A stretch of DNA of 64,000 nt from Vibrio mimicus (GTDB lineage Bacteria; Pseudomonadota; Gammaproteobacteria; Enterobacterales; Vibrionaceae): the NCBI RefSeq assembly GCF_019048845.1, contig NZ_CP077426.1:357501-421500 (forward strand), written 5' to 3'. Below are positions 1 through 9,870 of the stretch, in pieces; within the stretch, counting starts at the first letter, position 1, and each line of letters starts with the position of its first letter. A program made the translations under genes and the position numbers. The notes under the pieces were generated by a model. That model did not search any database. It was not told the DNA's origin and worked only from the letters and a program-made list of their open reading frames with translations.

Positions 1-372
1 ACCAACGGAACTCTTGAGCCTGAGGAAGCAATCCGTCGCGCAGCAACAATTCTTGCTGAGCAATTGGATGCGTTCGTAGATCTTCGTGATGTACGTGTAC
101 CTGAGGAGAAGGAAGAGAAGCCAGAATTCGATCCGATCCTACTGCGTCCTGTAGACGATCTTGAACTAACAGTTCGCTCTGCTAACTGTCTGAAAGCAGA
201 AGCGATTCACTACATCGGTGATCTGGTACAGCGCACTGAGGTTGAGCTTCTTAAAACGCCAAACCTTGGTAAGAAATCTCTTACAGAGATTAAAGACGTG
301 CTTGCATCACGTGGTCTGTCTCTGGGCATGCGTCTAGAAAACTGGCCGCCAGCGTCAATCGCTGAAGATTAA
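1..372 (+). CDS. rpoA: RNA polymerase alpha subunit, C-terminal part (cut by window start)
   Basis: This is the last 123 codons of the RNA polymerase alpha subunit; the reading frame is open from base 1, so the gene starts outside the window. What is present is the end of the N-terminal assembly domain and linker, then the alpha-CTD. The CTD is recognisable from the helix-hairpin-helix stretch with [18 protein letters not shown], the part that binds UP-element DNA and contacts activators such as CRP. The tail [11 protein letters not shown] is the usual gammaproteobacterial ending. It is followed after 26 bases by rplQ, the standard end of the alpha ribosomal protein operon, so the two are certainly co-transcribed. 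Identification is secure; only the missing 5' part limits the annotation. Confidence 0.97.
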   Translation, partial: TNGTLEPEEAIRRAATILAEQLDAFVDLRDVRVPEEKEEKPEFDPILLRPVDDLELTVRSANCLKAEAIHYIGDLVQRTEVELLKTPNLGKKSLTEIKDVLASRGLSLGMRLENWPPASIAED

Positions 373-395
373 TCGATAATAGTTAGAAGGATTAG

Positions 396-785
<390 letters not shown>

Positions 786-807
786 TCAGTTCGTCATGCA
801 ATAAAAG

Positions 808-830
808 AGCCGGGCTAGCCCGGCTTTTTT
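808..830 (+). terminator. Rho-independent terminator of the rpoA-rplQ operon
   Basis: An 8-bp perfect GC-rich stem (AGCCGGGC / GCCCGGCT) with a 2-nt centre is followed by a run of six T. It lies 22 bases after the rplQ stop codon and closes the alpha operon. Confidence 0.93.
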
Positions 831-910
831 ATTTCTGCTTTCTGCCTTATTTTTTTGCTTGTAGAGTGTTCTACTCTTACTCGCACTCTATCTCGATAGG
901 CTATGTGGTA

Positions 911-1387
911 CTACTGCCACAGTTTACCTAGCGATTCTAAAAGGTTTTGGCTTGCACCTTGCTGTGTCAGGTATTGCATCAAAACAGGTACAAACTGTTC
1001 GACCATGCTGGCATCCAGCCCTAAAGCATTAAAGGCTTGGTTCACTTCTTTGCGTTGTAAAATAGTGCTGAGATTTTGATTAGGGATCAATCCGCTCAAT
1101 TCACTGAGGTTAGGAATCAACTGGTTCAACTCACTATTTTGCTCGGTATTGAGATGGTTTTGTGCTTGTGTGAGCAATGTAGCCACACCGCCACCCGCTT
1201 GTTGTGGAGTTAGTGGTAACTGGCTAGTAAATTGAGTCAGCAAATCTTGAGTTGCTTTAGATTGGGAAAGCGTTTCGCCAACCAATCCGGCGAGATCATT
1301 CGAACCCAGATTTTTTAGATTTGGTAAAGCCAAAGCTGATGTGCTAGCAAGAGTCGAAATAAGTAAGGCAGTAAAACGATAGTGCAT
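911..1387 (-). CDS. Secreted DUF2780 (VcgC/VcgE-like) protein of unknown function
   Basis: A 158-residue protein with a clear signal peptide: a short basic start (MHYR), a hydrophobic core and an Ala-Leu-Ala cleavage motif near residue 20. The mature part is rich in Leu, Gln and Asn and looks alpha-helical, with segments such as NLSELSGLIP and the C-terminal VPVLMQYLTQQGASQNLLESLGKLW. This resembles the DUF2780 family described in Vibrio as VcgC/VcgE; no function is known to me. I chose the ATG at 1387 because a GGAGAG ribosome-binding site lies five bases upstream; the longer frame up to 1414 would put about nine extra residues before the signal peptide. It lies alone between the rplQ terminator and the fklB terminator. 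Confidence 0.75.
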   Translation of the reverse strand: MHYRFTALLISTLASTSALALPNLKNLGSNDLAGLVGETLSQSKATQDLLTQFTSQLPLTPQQAGGGVATLLTQAQNHLNTEQNSELNQLIPNLSELSGLIPNQNLSTILQRKEVNQAFNALGLDASMVEQFVPVLMQYLTQQGASQNLLESLGKLWQ

Positions 1388-1475
1388 GATCACTCTCCAT
1401 ATAACGCGCAACATATTTCCTACGGTTCAGAGATGCGACTCCAAGTAGTAGGTAGTAGACGATAGTCTAATTAAA

Positions 1476-1502
1476 AAAGAGCGACCCAGTGGGTCGCTCT
1501 TT
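1476..1502 (-). terminator. Terminator downstream of fklB
   Basis: A 12-bp perfect stem (AAAGAGCGACCC / GGGTCGCTCTTT) with a 3-nt loop, followed on the minus strand by a T-rich stretch. It starts 24 bases after the fklB stop codon and separates fklB from the DUF2780 gene on the same strand. Confidence 0.9.
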
Positions 1503-1525
1503 GTCACAATTCTGCGAAAGTAAAC

Positions 1526-2146
1526 TTACAGGATATCGAGTAACTCTACTTCAAATACTAAGGCAGCAAATGGTGGAATTGCTGCGCCTGCGCCACGCTC
1601 GCCATAAGCAAGATCCTGAGGAATGTAGAGTTTCCACTTAGATCCAACAGGCATTAATTGCAGCGCTTCAACCCAACCGCGAATAACGCCAGTTACAGGG
1701 AATTCAGCGGGTTGACCACGAGAGACTGAACTATCGAAAACGGTGCCATCAACTAATTGACCGTGGTAGTGTACGCGGACTGATTTGTCTGCTGTTGGGA
1801 TGGCGCCATTACCTTCAACCAGCACTTCATATTGTAGGCCAGAGTCAAGAACTGTCACTTCTGAACGCAGAGCGTTGTCTTTCAGGAAGGCTTCACCTTC
1901 AGAAGCTGCTGCTTTTGCTGCTTCTTGGCGAGCTTCTTCTGCGCGCATGTGAATGGCGTGCAGTGCTTGGTTGATCTCATCGATAGAGATAGCTGGCTGT
2001 TCACCCACCAGTGCGGTTGCGATACCTGCAGCGATTGCTGCTACATTCAGGCCTTCTAAACCGCTACCCGCTAGTTGCTGACCCATTTGTAGGCCGATGC
2101 CGTAGCTGGCTTTCTGTTCTACGGTTTCAAATTTTACTTCAGACAT
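1526..2146 (-). CDS. fklB: FKBP-type peptidyl-prolyl cis-trans isomerase (FKBP22 type)
   Basis: A 206-residue FKBP-type prolyl isomerase that speeds cis-trans isomerisation of peptide bonds before proline. It has no signal peptide and should act in the cytoplasm, like E. coli FklB, which has the same length. Residues 1 to about 90 form the helical dimerisation region ([13 protein letters not shown]). The catalytic FKBP domain follows, with [18 protein letters not shown] and the C-terminal [17 protein letters not shown], both family hallmarks. The ORF is open to a GTG at 2155, but the ATG at 2146 ([11 protein letters not shown]) fits the family start and has better spacing from an AAGAG sequence. 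It faces away from the OapA-like gene across about 225 bp. Confidence 0.95.
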   Translation of the reverse strand: MSEVKFETVEQKASYGIGLQMGQQLAGSGLEGLNVAAIAAGIATALVGEQPAISIDEINQALHAIHMRAEEARQEAAKAAASEGEAFLKDNALRSEVTVLDSGLQYEVLVEGNGAIPTADKSVRVHYHGQLVDGTVFDSSVSRGQPAEFPVTGVIRGWVEALQLMPVGSKWKLYIPQDLAYGERGAGAAIPPFAALVFEVELLDIL

Positions 2147-2371
2147 AAAAGTCACTCTTGGTCGTTCAATAAAGGCGACAGAATAGCAGGTTAGGTAGAG
2201 TGATGAAACGTTTAGCGCCCAATCGTTGCTATCCGTTCGGTGTGACTTGTCGCAGAAAGTTCAGCGAAAAACTTCAAGTTTGTGTCAAGCTTTGGCTTTC
2301 ATGTCACTCGACTCTATACTCTAACCTCATGAATTTTTATACTGTGGGCAAGTAATTAAAGGACTTTGAAC

Positions 2372-2938
2372 ATGAACCGCCGCCACAAGAAGCCGCAGCA
2401 AACTGATTATCTTGCCCAAGTACAATCGTACTGGCAGCAATTGGATTGGCCTCGCTATCGCCAACAACTTCGCGAGCTTTGGTTGCGCCTCCCTTTGCGC
2501 CATCGCCGTGGTTTGATGGTGTTAACACCCGCTGTGTTGGTTTTGATGGTGATCCCTCTGCCGGATAAACAAGAAGCGGTTAACGAAACCTCTTCAGCAC
2601 CCAAACGCATTGAGGTAGGAATTAATACACAAGGTTTGAGTGAACAGCGCACGCAAGAGCAAGCCGCTCTCAAATCTTCAGCCTGGCAAGAATACGTTGT
2701 TCGTCAAGGTGATACTCTGTCTCAGGTGTTCCGTAATAACGAACTGCCGCTCACGGATATCAATGCGTTGGTTAAAGTAGAAGGTTCAGATAAACCACTG
2801 AGTCAGATCCAAGCGGGTCAGCTCATTCGTTTTAAACTGGCTGAAAACGGTCAGTTAGACATTTTACAACTTGAGCGCAATAACCAGTCCGTGATGTTCT
2901 TCCGTCTTTCTGATGGTGGCTTTGGGCGCAGTAAATAA
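2372..2938 (+). CDS. OapA-like membrane-anchored LysM-type protein
   Basis: A 188-residue protein with a basic N-terminus, one transmembrane segment around residues 47-65 (LMVLTPAVLVLMVIPL) and a periplasmic C-terminal domain. That domain (YVVRQGDTLSQVFRNN to the end) matches the LysM-like domain of opacity-associated protein A and of the YtfB/OapA family, which binds peptidoglycan or glycans. It lacks the M23 peptidase domain found in larger relatives, so a structural or division-related role is more likely than enzyme activity. I chose the ATG at 2372, eight bases after AAGGA; an in-frame TTG lies two codons upstream. It is convergent with elaA. Confidence 0.8.
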   Translation: MNRRHKKPQQTDYLAQVQSYWQQLDWPRYRQQLRELWLRLPLRHRRGLMVLTPAVLVLMVIPLPDKQEAVNETSSAPKRIEVGINTQGLSEQRTQEQAALKSSAWQEYVVRQGDTLSQVFRNNELPLTDINALVKVEGSDKPLSQIQAGQLIRFKLAENGQLDILQLERNNQSVMFFRLSDGGFGRSK

Positions 2939-2992
2939 TTCTCAAAAGTAAGTTCAGCGTTTGCACAAATTCGCCGTTAATACGGCTATATA

Positions 2993-3442
2993 TTAGCTTC
3001 TTTTCATGTCTATATGGGGTATTCCGTCTTCCAAATAGGGCTCGGATGTTGCCACAAAACCATAGCGGCGATAAAACTCGCGCAGATGTTCCTGAGCACC
3101 AATTTCAATTGATTGTTGCGGCCATAGAAGCTGGCAATGCTCCAGTGCTGTTTGCAGTAATTGATGACCTAAGCCATTGCCACGTGCGCTTGCTTTAGTC
3201 GCCACTCGACCAATACTGACACTCGGGTAGCTGATTCCTGTTGGCAGAAGGCGTGCACAAGCTACTAACTCTTTATCTCGGTAGCCGAGCAAATGATGCA
3301 CACCAGTCATGCGATCTTTGTTATCTAATTCGGGATAGGGGCAGGTCTGTTCAACTACAAAAACATCAACTCGCAGTTTGAGTAAGTCGTACAACTGCTC
3401 GGTGGTTAATTGGCAAAAAGGGATACATTGCCAGATGATCAT
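2993..3442 (-). CDS. elaA: ElaA-family GNAT N-acetyltransferase
   Basis: A 149-residue GCN5-related N-acetyltransferase of the ElaA family (E. coli ElaA is about 153 residues). The N-terminal FVVEQTCPYPELDNKD motif and the acetyl-CoA loop region VATKASARGNGLGHQLL are typical. The substrate is not known. The open frame reaches 3688 and overlaps dbpA, but the correct start is the ATG at 3442 (MIIWQC), which has AAGGAG seven bases upstream. The gene is transcribed divergently from dbpA across about 180 bp. Confidence 0.88.
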   Translation of the reverse strand: MIIWQCIPFCQLTTEQLYDLLKLRVDVFVVEQTCPYPELDNKDRMTGVHHLLGYRDKELVACARLLPTGISYPSVSIGRVATKASARGNGLGHQLLQTALEHCQLLWPQQSIEIGAQEHLREFYRRYGFVATSEPYLEDGIPHIDMKRS

Positions 3443-3623
3443 CGTTATCTCCTTGGATATGAAGTCTATGCAGACATGAATAGCAGTACTGTAACAGGTC
3501 GTGCAAAAACAAGTGTTAACAAAGGTTAAGCCTCGGCAAGAAAATTTAAATGAAGATTCACTGGAGCTGAAGCGCAAAATAACGATAATAGCGCTTCTTT
3601 TTTCGTCACACTGAGGACACCTC

Positions 3624-5006
3624 TTGAACGCCAATTCTTTTGCAGCTTTGAATCTGAAGCCTGAATTACTCGCTAACCTTGAAACCATGGGGTTTGCTAC
3701 TATGACTCCGATTCAGGCGCAATCTCTTCCCGCAATCCTCAATGGACAGGATGTGATTGGCCAAGGAAAAACGGGCTCAGGTAAAACAGCGGCGTTTGGT
3801 CTTGGGGTGTTGTCAAATCTCAATGTGAAGCGCTTTCGCGTGCAAGCCTTGGTGCTCTGCCCAACTCGTGAGCTGGCCGATCAAGTGGCAACCGATATTC
3901 GTACCTTGGGGCGCACTATTCACAATATCAAAGTGCTGACTCTGTGTGGCGGTATGCCGATGGGACCGCAGATCGGTTCGCTTGAGCATGGCGCACATAT
4001 TCTGGTAGGCACGCCGGGACGGATTTTGGATCACTTGAGCAAAGATCGTATCGATCTGAGTGAACTCAATACACTGGTGTTGGATGAAGCTGACCGCGTG
4101 TTAGAAATGGGCTTCCAAGAAGCGCTAGAGGCGATCATCGCCGCCGCGCCAACCCAGCGTCAAACCTTGCTGTTTAGTGCCACTTATCCCGCCAGCATTG
4201 AGCAGGTCGCGCAAAGCGTGACTCGCAATGCGATGATGATCAAAGTCGCGGCCACGCATGATACTTCGAGCATTCGCCAATACTTTTACAATGTGGATGG
4301 CAGCGCTGCGCGTGATGAAGCGTTGGAAACCTTACTGCTGCACCATCAACCGACTTCTTCGGTGGTGTTTTGTAATACCAAACGTGAAGTACAAAATGTT
4401 GCCGATGCCCTGCATCAAAGCGGCTTTAGCGTGATTGAACTGCATGGTGATATGGAGCAGCGTGAGCGTGACCAAGCCCTAGTGCAGTTTGCTAATAAGA
4501 GCATTTCGATTCTGGTGGCGACCGATGTGGCTGCACGTGGTCTGGATGTCGATAATCTTGATGCCGTGTTTAACTACGATTTGTCACGCGATCCTGAAGT
4601 GCATGTGCACCGTATCGGTCGTACCGGCCGCGCAGGCAGTAAAGGTTTGGCGTTTAGCTTCTTTAGCGATAACGAGAGCTACCGTGTGGCGCAAATTGAT
4701 GAGTACATGGATATCGAGATTGTGCCTTCTAGCTTGCCACAATCGGTGGCAGGTGCTCGTCCTTACGCCGCTAACATGGTGACTATCCAGATTGATGGCG
4801 GTAAGAAAGATAAGGTTCGTCCAGGTGATATTCTTGGCGCACTCACCAGTGATGGTGAACTGACGGCGATGCAGATCGGCAAAATCAACCTGTTCCCGAT
4901 GCGATCTTATGTCGCGGTAGAGAAAAAAATCGCTCATAAAGCACTGAACAAGATCGCTAACGGTAAAATGAAGGGACGCCAGTTCCGCGCTCGTTTACTC
5001 AAATAA
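3624..5006 (+). CDS. dbpA: ATP-dependent RNA helicase DbpA
   Basis: DEAD-box RNA helicase that acts on 23S rRNA during large-subunit assembly. The 460 residues carry the Q motif and TPIQAQSLPA, the Walker A motif GKTGSGKT (about residue 48), the DEAD box at residues 154-157, SAT in LLFSATY, ARGLD, and the HRIGRTGR motif. The C-terminal roughly 75 residues (VTIQIDGGKKDKVRPGDILGALT to the end) form the RNA-binding domain that recognises hairpin 92 of 23S rRNA and distinguishes DbpA from other DEAD-box proteins. The best start is a TTG at 3624 preceded by GAGGA; no suitable ATG is nearby upstream. It is convergent with the Crp/Fnr gene, with only three bases between the stops. Confidence 0.96.
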   Translation: MNANSFAALNLKPELLANLETMGFATMTPIQAQSLPAILNGQDVIGQGKTGSGKTAAFGLGVLSNLNVKRFRVQALVLCPTRELADQVATDIRTLGRTIHNIKVLTLCGGMPMGPQIGSLEHGAHILVGTPGRILDHLSKDRIDLSELNTLVLDEADRVLEMGFQEALEAIIAAAPTQRQTLLFSATYPASIEQVAQSVTRNAMMIKVAATHDTSSIRQYFYNVDGSAARDEALETLLLHHQPTSSVVFCNTKREVQNVADALHQSGFSVIELHGDMEQRERDQALVQFANKSISILVATDVAARGLDVDNLDAVFNYDLSRDPEVHVHRIGRTGRAGSKGLAFSFFSDNESYRVAQIDEYMDIEIVPSSLPQSVAGARPYAANMVTIQIDGGKKDKVRPGDILGALTSDGELTAMQIGKINLFPMRSYVAVEKKIAHKALNKIANGKMKGRQFRARLLK

Positions 5007-5009
5007 TCA

Positions 5010-5579
5010 TCACGAATGACTTCTCAGCCGTGCTTTGATGCGGCTGAGGCTGATCGGCGTGATCCCCAAATAAGCGGCGATGTGGTGATCGCAAAGCCGC
5101 GCCATCAACTCAGGAAATTGTGCACACATCACCTGATAACGCTGTTCAGATCGATAGAGCAACATAAAACGCTCTTTTTGCTCTTTGTACAGCAGTTGGG
5201 TTTCCAACAAACGCTGATAAAGCGGATGACCGCTAGCACGCCATTCCCGTAATACTTCAATCGGCACTCCCACTAATTGCACTGGTGATAAGGTTTCCAA
5301 CACAAACGGCGAACCCTGTTCACGGATCAGGCTTTCAAAGCCGATTGCCCAATCTTGCTCCCAGTAGAATTCCTTGCTGAAGCTTTTTCCTTCTTCGGTG
5401 AGATAACAAGCGTGGCACAGGCCTTCTAACACCCAATACGCAAACGGAGTTTGCTCGCCTTGCGCGACCAAAATATGCCGAGTGGGTAACTCTAATGGCT
5501 GGGCAACGCTCTGTAGCTGCGTGCATTCGGCATCCGAAAAGCCATGATGTTTGAGATAAGCTTGAAACTGCGCTTGCAT
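5010..5579 (-). CDS. Crp/Fnr-family transcriptional regulator
   Basis: A 189-residue regulator with an N-terminal cyclic-nucleotide-binding-like beta-roll (residues about 20-115, with LPTRHILVAQGEQTPFAYWVLEG) and a C-terminal helix-turn-helix ending in AAYLGITPISLSRIKARLR. The recognition helix pattern is that of small Crp/Fnr-like proteins. No Cys cluster for an Fe-S centre is present, so it is not an Fnr-type oxygen sensor; the ligand is unknown. Its target is not shown by the context: dbpA is convergent, and cpdB upstream on the same strand is separated by a terminator. Confidence 0.85.
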   Translation of the reverse strand: MQAQFQAYLKHHGFSDAECTQLQSVAQPLELPTRHILVAQGEQTPFAYWVLEGLCHACYLTEEGKSFSKEFYWEQDWAIGFESLIREQGSPFVLETLSPVQLVGVPIEVLREWRASGHPLYQRLLETQLLYKEQKERFMLLYRSEQRYQVMCAQFPELMARLCDHHIAAYLGITPISLSRIKARLRSHS

Positions 5580-5600
5580 AAAAGCCTCATAGAAAAAGAG

Positions 5601-5625
5601 AAACAGCCACTGATGGTGGCTGTTT
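5601..5625 (-). terminator. Terminator downstream of cpdB
   Basis: A 10-bp perfect stem (AAACAGCCAC / GTGGCTGTTT) with a 5-nt loop. On the minus strand it is followed by CTCTTTTTCT. It lies 75 bases after the cpdB stop codon and just before the Crp/Fnr gene. Confidence 0.85.
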
Positions 5626-5699
5626 ACTTTACGTGATAACTCTGGTGACTTGAAGCCGCAGCAGTGTTGGTTGCAGTTTCAATATTGGGTTATCGGTGC

Positions 5700-7661
5700 T
5701 TATTTTTGTAGGTCGATACGATACACCGCAAAGCCGACTTCATCGGTAGCGACTTGCGTCATCGGATATTGGCCTTTTTGTTTAATAAACTGGGTTGCCT
5801 TATCACTTGGTGAGGTTTCAAAGCGGATATCCAGTTTTGTTTTGCTGGAAATCGGAGCAAATGACCAGTTGTTGTCAGCACTTGGCGTAACTTCACCTTT
5901 CTCTTTGCTTACACGCGCAATGTAATCGGCAACCACAGTGCGGTTTTCATCCGGTGAATCAAATGCGACAAACTTAGCACCGGTTCCAGCAAACTTATTG
6001 CTATAAGCACGGTAGTTGTTGGTGGCAATCAAGAAGGTTTGTTTGTCATTAATCGGCTTACCTTGATAGGTCAGCTTCACAATACGCTGTGATTTAGGAT
6101 TGATCAGTTTGCAATCGCCGTCGTAGCGCGCTGGCTGAGTAATATCAATCTGGTAGTTCACGCCATCGATCACATCAAAGTTATAAGTGCGGAAACCATC
6201 CCAGTTGATCAGTGATTGCGGAGCGCTAGAGGTCACATCAATTTGATTGAATTGACCTGCGGAACACTCCAACCACTCTTTCACTTCATATCCGCTGACC
6301 TTCATGGTGACTAAGGTGTTCGGGTAGAGATAAAGATCGGCTGCGTTACGGAAGGTGAGTTCACCCGCTTCCACTTCGGTAAAGCCGTTAGGGTCATCTT
6401 TACGGCCACCAGCTTTGAAAGGAGCAGCAGCAGAGAGCACAGGCAAACCATCAAGGTTTGGATCGCCTTGAATAAAGCGCTCAACATAATCTTTTTGCGC
6501 TAGGTTCACGATTTGTACGGTGGGATCGTCTTGTACCAATGACAAGAAGCTGTACATCACATCGTTCGCTTTACCAATCGGTTGGTTAACAAAATCGCGG
6601 GTGCCTTTGTGATCATCTTGCAGTGCTTTCACCATCGCGGCATCGACTTCGACTAACGCTTTTTTATTGGCTTTATCGAAGATAGGGCGAGCTTCAGATT
6701 GACCGGAAGTGACCGTCCAGCGGCCTTGTTGTTTTTCCAACGTCAGATCCATTACCCCAACATGGCTACCCCAGCGCCCTGGCATCACAGCGGTGACACC
6801 ATTGATGGTGCCGTTATCGATGTCTGCCCCCGGTACATTGGCAAAATCTTTACCTGGGAAGACGGCATGAGAGTGACCAAAAGCAATGGCATCAATGCCT
6901 TTCACTTGAGTCAGGTAGTAAACCGAGTTTTCTGCGCCCGCTTGATATTCCTCGGTGCTGATCCCAGAGTGCGGAATGGCCACAATCACGTCCGCACCTT
7001 GTGCTTTCATTTCTGGAATGAATTTTTCGGCGGTTTGTTTGATGTCGGCTGCGGTGACTTTGCCTTCAAGATTCTTCTTATCCCATACCATGATTTGTGG
7101 GGGTACAAAACCGATATAACCAACTTTGATGGTATGTGCTTCACCATCAGTATCTTTGAAGCTGTGCTCTTTAATCACGTAAGGCGTGAAGAGGTGCTGA
7201 CCCGTTTTGGCATCAAACACGTTGGCGTTGATGTAGGGGAAAGCGGCATCGTTGATGGTCTCTTTTAAGAAATCGAGTCCGTAGTTGAATTCGTGGTTAC
7301 CAATGTTGCCCACATCATAGCCCAGTGGATTCATCGCTTTGTAAACCGGATGGACTTCACCCGCTTTAATGCCCTTATCCGCCATGTAGTCGCCCATTGG
7401 GCTGCCTTGAATCAAGTCACCGTTATCCACCAACACGCTGTTTTCTACTTCGGCACGGGCTTGTTTAACGAGTGTTGCTGCACGCGTCAGGCCAATTTGA
7501 TCGGAGGCTTTATCTTTGTAGTAGTCATAATCCATCAAATTAGTATGAATATCAGTGGTTTCGACAATACGCAGTTTGATCGTATCAGCCATTGCAGGGC
7601 CAGCCATGGCTAACAGGCCACCGAGAACCGCTAAAGAAACAGGTTTGATCATCATGGTCAT
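5700..7661 (-). CDS. cpdB: Periplasmic 2',3'-cyclic-nucleotide 2'-phosphodiesterase / 3'-nucleotidase
   Basis: Bifunctional periplasmic enzyme that hydrolyses 2',3'-cyclic nucleotides to 3'-nucleotides and then to nucleosides, allowing nucleotide scavenging. About 653 residues. A signal peptide (hydrophobic segment ending AGPAMA) precedes the mature start [17 protein letters not shown], whose D-x-H metal-binding motif begins the metallophosphatase domain. [11 protein letters not shown] carries the GNHE motif, and IPHSGIS and [10 protein letters not shown] complete the metal site. The C-terminal third is the 5'-nucleotidase substrate-binding domain. Several in-frame ATGs cluster at the start; the one at 7661 has GGAG six bases upstream. 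It is followed by its own terminator. Confidence 0.95.
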   Translation of the reverse strand: MTMMIKPVSLAVLGGLLAMAGPAMADTIKLRIVETTDIHTNLMDYDYYKDKASDQIGLTRAATLVKQARAEVENSVLVDNGDLIQGSPMGDYMADKGIKAGEVHPVYKAMNPLGYDVGNIGNHEFNYGLDFLKETINDAAFPYINANVFDAKTGQHLFTPYVIKEHSFKDTDGEAHTIKVGYIGFVPPQIMVWDKKNLEGKVTAADIKQTAEKFIPEMKAQGADVIVAIPHSGISTEEYQAGAENSVYYLTQVKGIDAIAFGHSHAVFPGKDFANVPGADIDNGTINGVTAVMPGRWGSHVGVMDLTLEKQQGRWTVTSGQSEARPIFDKANKKALVEVDAAMVKALQDDHKGTRDFVNQPIGKANDVMYSFLSLVQDDPTVQIVNLAQKDYVERFIQGDPNLDGLPVLSAAAPFKAGGRKDDPNGFTEVEAGELTFRNAADLYLYPNTLVTMKVSGYEVKEWLECSAGQFNQIDVTSSAPQSLINWDGFRTYNFDVIDGVNYQIDITQPARYDGDCKLINPKSQRIVKLTYQGKPINDKQTFLIATNNYRAYSNKFAGTGAKFVAFDSPDENRTVVADYIARVSKEKGEVTPSADNNWSFAPISSKTKLDIRFETSPSDKATQFIKQKGQYPMTQVATDEVGFAVYRIDLQK

Positions 7662-7974
7662 CATTGACTCCAGAGTGAGTTGCAGAAAAGAACAAAAACA
7701 ATCCGATAAATGTAACAAAACTCTATGAAACAATGATTTCACTCATGAATAAACTGTGATGTAACGCGATGCCTTTATCTAAATCTGCCCCCTTGATCCC
7801 AGTTAGAGCACGACACCTCAAGTTGCTTTTGCGCTCAATATGTTGACTTTCATCGAATAGAATCATTTTTAATCGTTCATATCAGCTTTTGGAATAAAAA
7901 ATGAAATTATAGAATTTCAGGTAATAAATAGAACTGCTCATAATGCCTGCAACAGACCAATAAGGATCAAGATT
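7662..7974. promoter_or_regulatory. Divergent intergenic region cpdB / cobA with an 18-bp palindrome
   Basis: This 313-bp region between two divergent genes carries no credible ORF. It is AT-rich towards cobA. At 7902-7919 there is a palindrome, TGAAATT-ATAG-AATTTCA, with 7-bp perfect arms about 55 bases before the cobA start, at a place where a promoter or regulator site is expected. cobA precedes cysDNC, so CysB control is plausible, but I cannot identify a CysB site with certainty. Confidence 0.4.
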
Positions 7975-8841
7975 ATGGCGCAGGATGCGGTGACCTCCTT
8001 TCGTAAAACCCCTCGCTTAGCCGTTGTGGAAGGCTCAAGTTATTCGCGTGCGACGCGCAGCCAGCTACAAGCGGGTGAAGTGGCGTTGGTGGGCGCAGGT
8101 CCGGGTGACCCTGAGCTCTTGACGGTAAAAGCCCTCAGCTACCTACAGCAAGCCGATGTGGTGCTGTACGACTACTTAGTCTCCGAAGACATCATGGCGT
8201 TGATTCCGACGGAAACGATTTTAGTCTGCGTTGGCAAACGCGCGGGTCACCATAGTGTGCCGCAAGAGAAAACCAACCAGTTGTTGGTGGACTTTGCCCG
8301 TCAAGGCTATCGAGTAGTGCGCATAAAAGGCGGTGATCCCTTCATGTTTGGTCGTGGTGGTGAAGAGCTGGAAGTGCTGTTTGAAGCGGGCGTGAAATTC
8401 CAGATCGTCCCCGGCATTACCGCAGCAGCAGGTGCAACAGCGTACGCCGGCATTCCATTGACTCATCGTGATTACGCCCAATCTGCTTTATTTGTGACGG
8501 GCCATTTAAAAGCACAAGCCGAGGATTTGGATTGGTCAACTCTGGCACGTGGGCAACAAACCTTAGTGATTTACATGGGGCTAAGTAATGCAGCCATGAT
8601 CGCTCAGCAATTGCAGCAGCATGGCCGTCATGCCTGTACGCCGGTGGCAATCATTGAACGCGGTACACAAACTAGGCAGAAGGTGTTGATTGGCACCCTA
8701 CAAACCTTGCCAAGTTTGGCGACTCAGGCGCAATCACCCGCGTTGATTGTGGTCGGTGAAGTGGTGGCGCTGGCGGACAAACTGCACTGGTTTGGTGAAA
8801 GGCATCAAGCCGAGCAGCTTGAAGCTGCGCAGTCGGCCTAA
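7975..8841 (+). CDS. cobA: Uroporphyrinogen-III C-methyltransferase (monofunctional)
   Basis: S-adenosylmethionine-dependent methyltransferase that converts uroporphyrinogen III to precorrin-2, the first step to siroheme, the cofactor of sulfite and nitrite reductases. The 288 residues contain [15 protein letters not shown] near residue 40, [17 protein letters not shown] and [21 protein letters not shown], all SUMT signatures. Unlike E. coli CysG it lacks the N-terminal dehydrogenase/ferrochelatase half, so those steps need another gene. The first 35 residues are an extra, less conserved extension. AAGGATCAAGATT precedes the ATG. The position before cysDNC on the same strand ties it to sulfate assimilation. 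Confidence 0.92.
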   Translation: MAQDAVTSFRKTPRLAVVEGSSYSRATRSQLQAGEVALVGAGPGDPELLTVKALSYLQQADVVLYDYLVSEDIMALIPTETILVCVGKRAGHHSVPQEKTNQLLVDFARQGYRVVRIKGGDPFMFGRGGEELEVLFEAGVKFQIVPGITAAAGATAYAGIPLTHRDYAQSALFVTGHLKAQAEDLDWSTLARGQQTLVIYMGLSNAAMIAQQLQQHGRHACTPVAIIERGTQTRQKVLIGTLQTLPSLATQAQSPALIVVGEVVALADKLHWFGERHQAEQLEAAQSA

Positions 8842-8886
8842 GTGTGAACGCACATCCACTTGTTCATAACTCATGATTTAAAAGAT

Positions 8887-8927
8887 ACGGCGTTGCCAAG
8901 GCGCAGCGTCTCGCCGTCAGGCAAGCG
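8887..8927 (+). promoter_or_regulatory. Possible alternative hairpins in the cysD leader
   Basis: In the 103-bp gap between cobA and cysD, ACGGCG (8887-8892) can pair with CGCCGT (8912-8917), while the adjacent TTGCC (8893-8897) can pair with GGCAA (8920-8924). The two pairings interleave, so only one can form at a time, and they end just before the cysD ribosome-binding site. This may be an RNA control element or chance. Confidence 0.25.
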
Positions 8928-8944
8928 AAAAGGAAGCAGGAAAA

Positions 8945-9853
8945 ATGGATCAACAACGTTTAACCCATTTAAAACAGTTGGAAGCAGAAAGTATCCACAT
9001 CATTCGTGAAGTGGCGGCAGAATTTGATAATCCGGTGATGATGTACTCGATTGGTAAAGACTCATCGGTCATGTTGCATTTGGCACGTAAAGCCTTTTAT
9101 CCGGGCAAAATTCCTTTTCCTTTGTTGCACGTCGATACCGACTGGAAGTTTCGCGACATGATTACGTTTCGTGATGCGACGGCCAAAAAGTACGGCTTTG
9201 ATCTTATCGTGCATAAAAATCCAGAAGGTTTGGCGGCGGGGATCAACCCATTTGATCACGGCTCCTCTAAGCATACCGACATCATGAAAACCCAAGGTTT
9301 GAAGCAGGCGTTGAACAAATATGGTTTTGATGCGGCCTTTGGTGGTGCGCGTCGCGATGAAGAGAAATCGCGTGCCAAAGAGCGTGTCTACTCTTTTCGC
9401 GATAAAAACCACACTTGGGATCCGAAAAACCAGCGCCCAGAGCTATGGCGCACCTATAACGGCCAGATCAACAAAGGTGAAAGCATTCGTGTGTTCCCGC
9501 TCTCGAATTGGACGGAGTTGGATATCTGGCAATACATCTATTTGGAAAACATTGAGATTGTTCCGCTCTATCTGGCGGATGTCCGCCCAGTCGTACAGCG
9601 TGATGGCATGCTGATCATGGTGGACGATGATCGGATGAAGCTGCGCGAAGGTGAACAGATTGAGCACAAGAGCGTGCGTTTTCGCACCTTAGGGTGTTAC
9701 CCACTGACTGGAGCCATCGAGTCACAAGCCAATACATTGACCGAGATTATTGAAGAGATGCTGGTGGCGACCTCCAGTGAGCGCCAAGGCCGTGCGATCG
9801 ACCACGATCAGTCGGGATCAATGGAACTGAAAAAACGTCAAGGTTACTTCTAA
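8945..9853 (+). CDS. cysD: Sulfate adenylyltransferase subunit 2
   Basis: Catalytic small subunit of ATP sulfurylase, which makes adenosine 5'-phosphosulfate from sulfate and ATP. The 302 residues include the PP-loop [19 protein letters not shown] at about residues 33-51 and conserved blocks such as [35 protein letters not shown] and the C-terminal [10 protein letters not shown]. It works as a heterodimer with the CysN GTPase encoded 17 bases downstream. The start has an AGGAAAA sequence just upstream. Confidence 0.97.
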   Translation: MDQQRLTHLKQLEAESIHIIREVAAEFDNPVMMYSIGKDSSVMLHLARKAFYPGKIPFPLLHVDTDWKFRDMITFRDATAKKYGFDLIVHKNPEGLAAGINPFDHGSSKHTDIMKTQGLKQALNKYGFDAAFGGARRDEEKSRAKERVYSFRDKNHTWDPKNQRPELWRTYNGQINKGESIRVFPLSNWTELDIWQYIYLENIEIVPLYLADVRPVVQRDGMLIMVDDDRMKLREGEQIEHKSVRFRTLGCYPLTGAIESQANTLTEIIEEMLVATSSERQGRAIDHDQSGSMELKKRQGYF

Positions 9854-9870
9854 GGATCGAAGGAAAGCGT

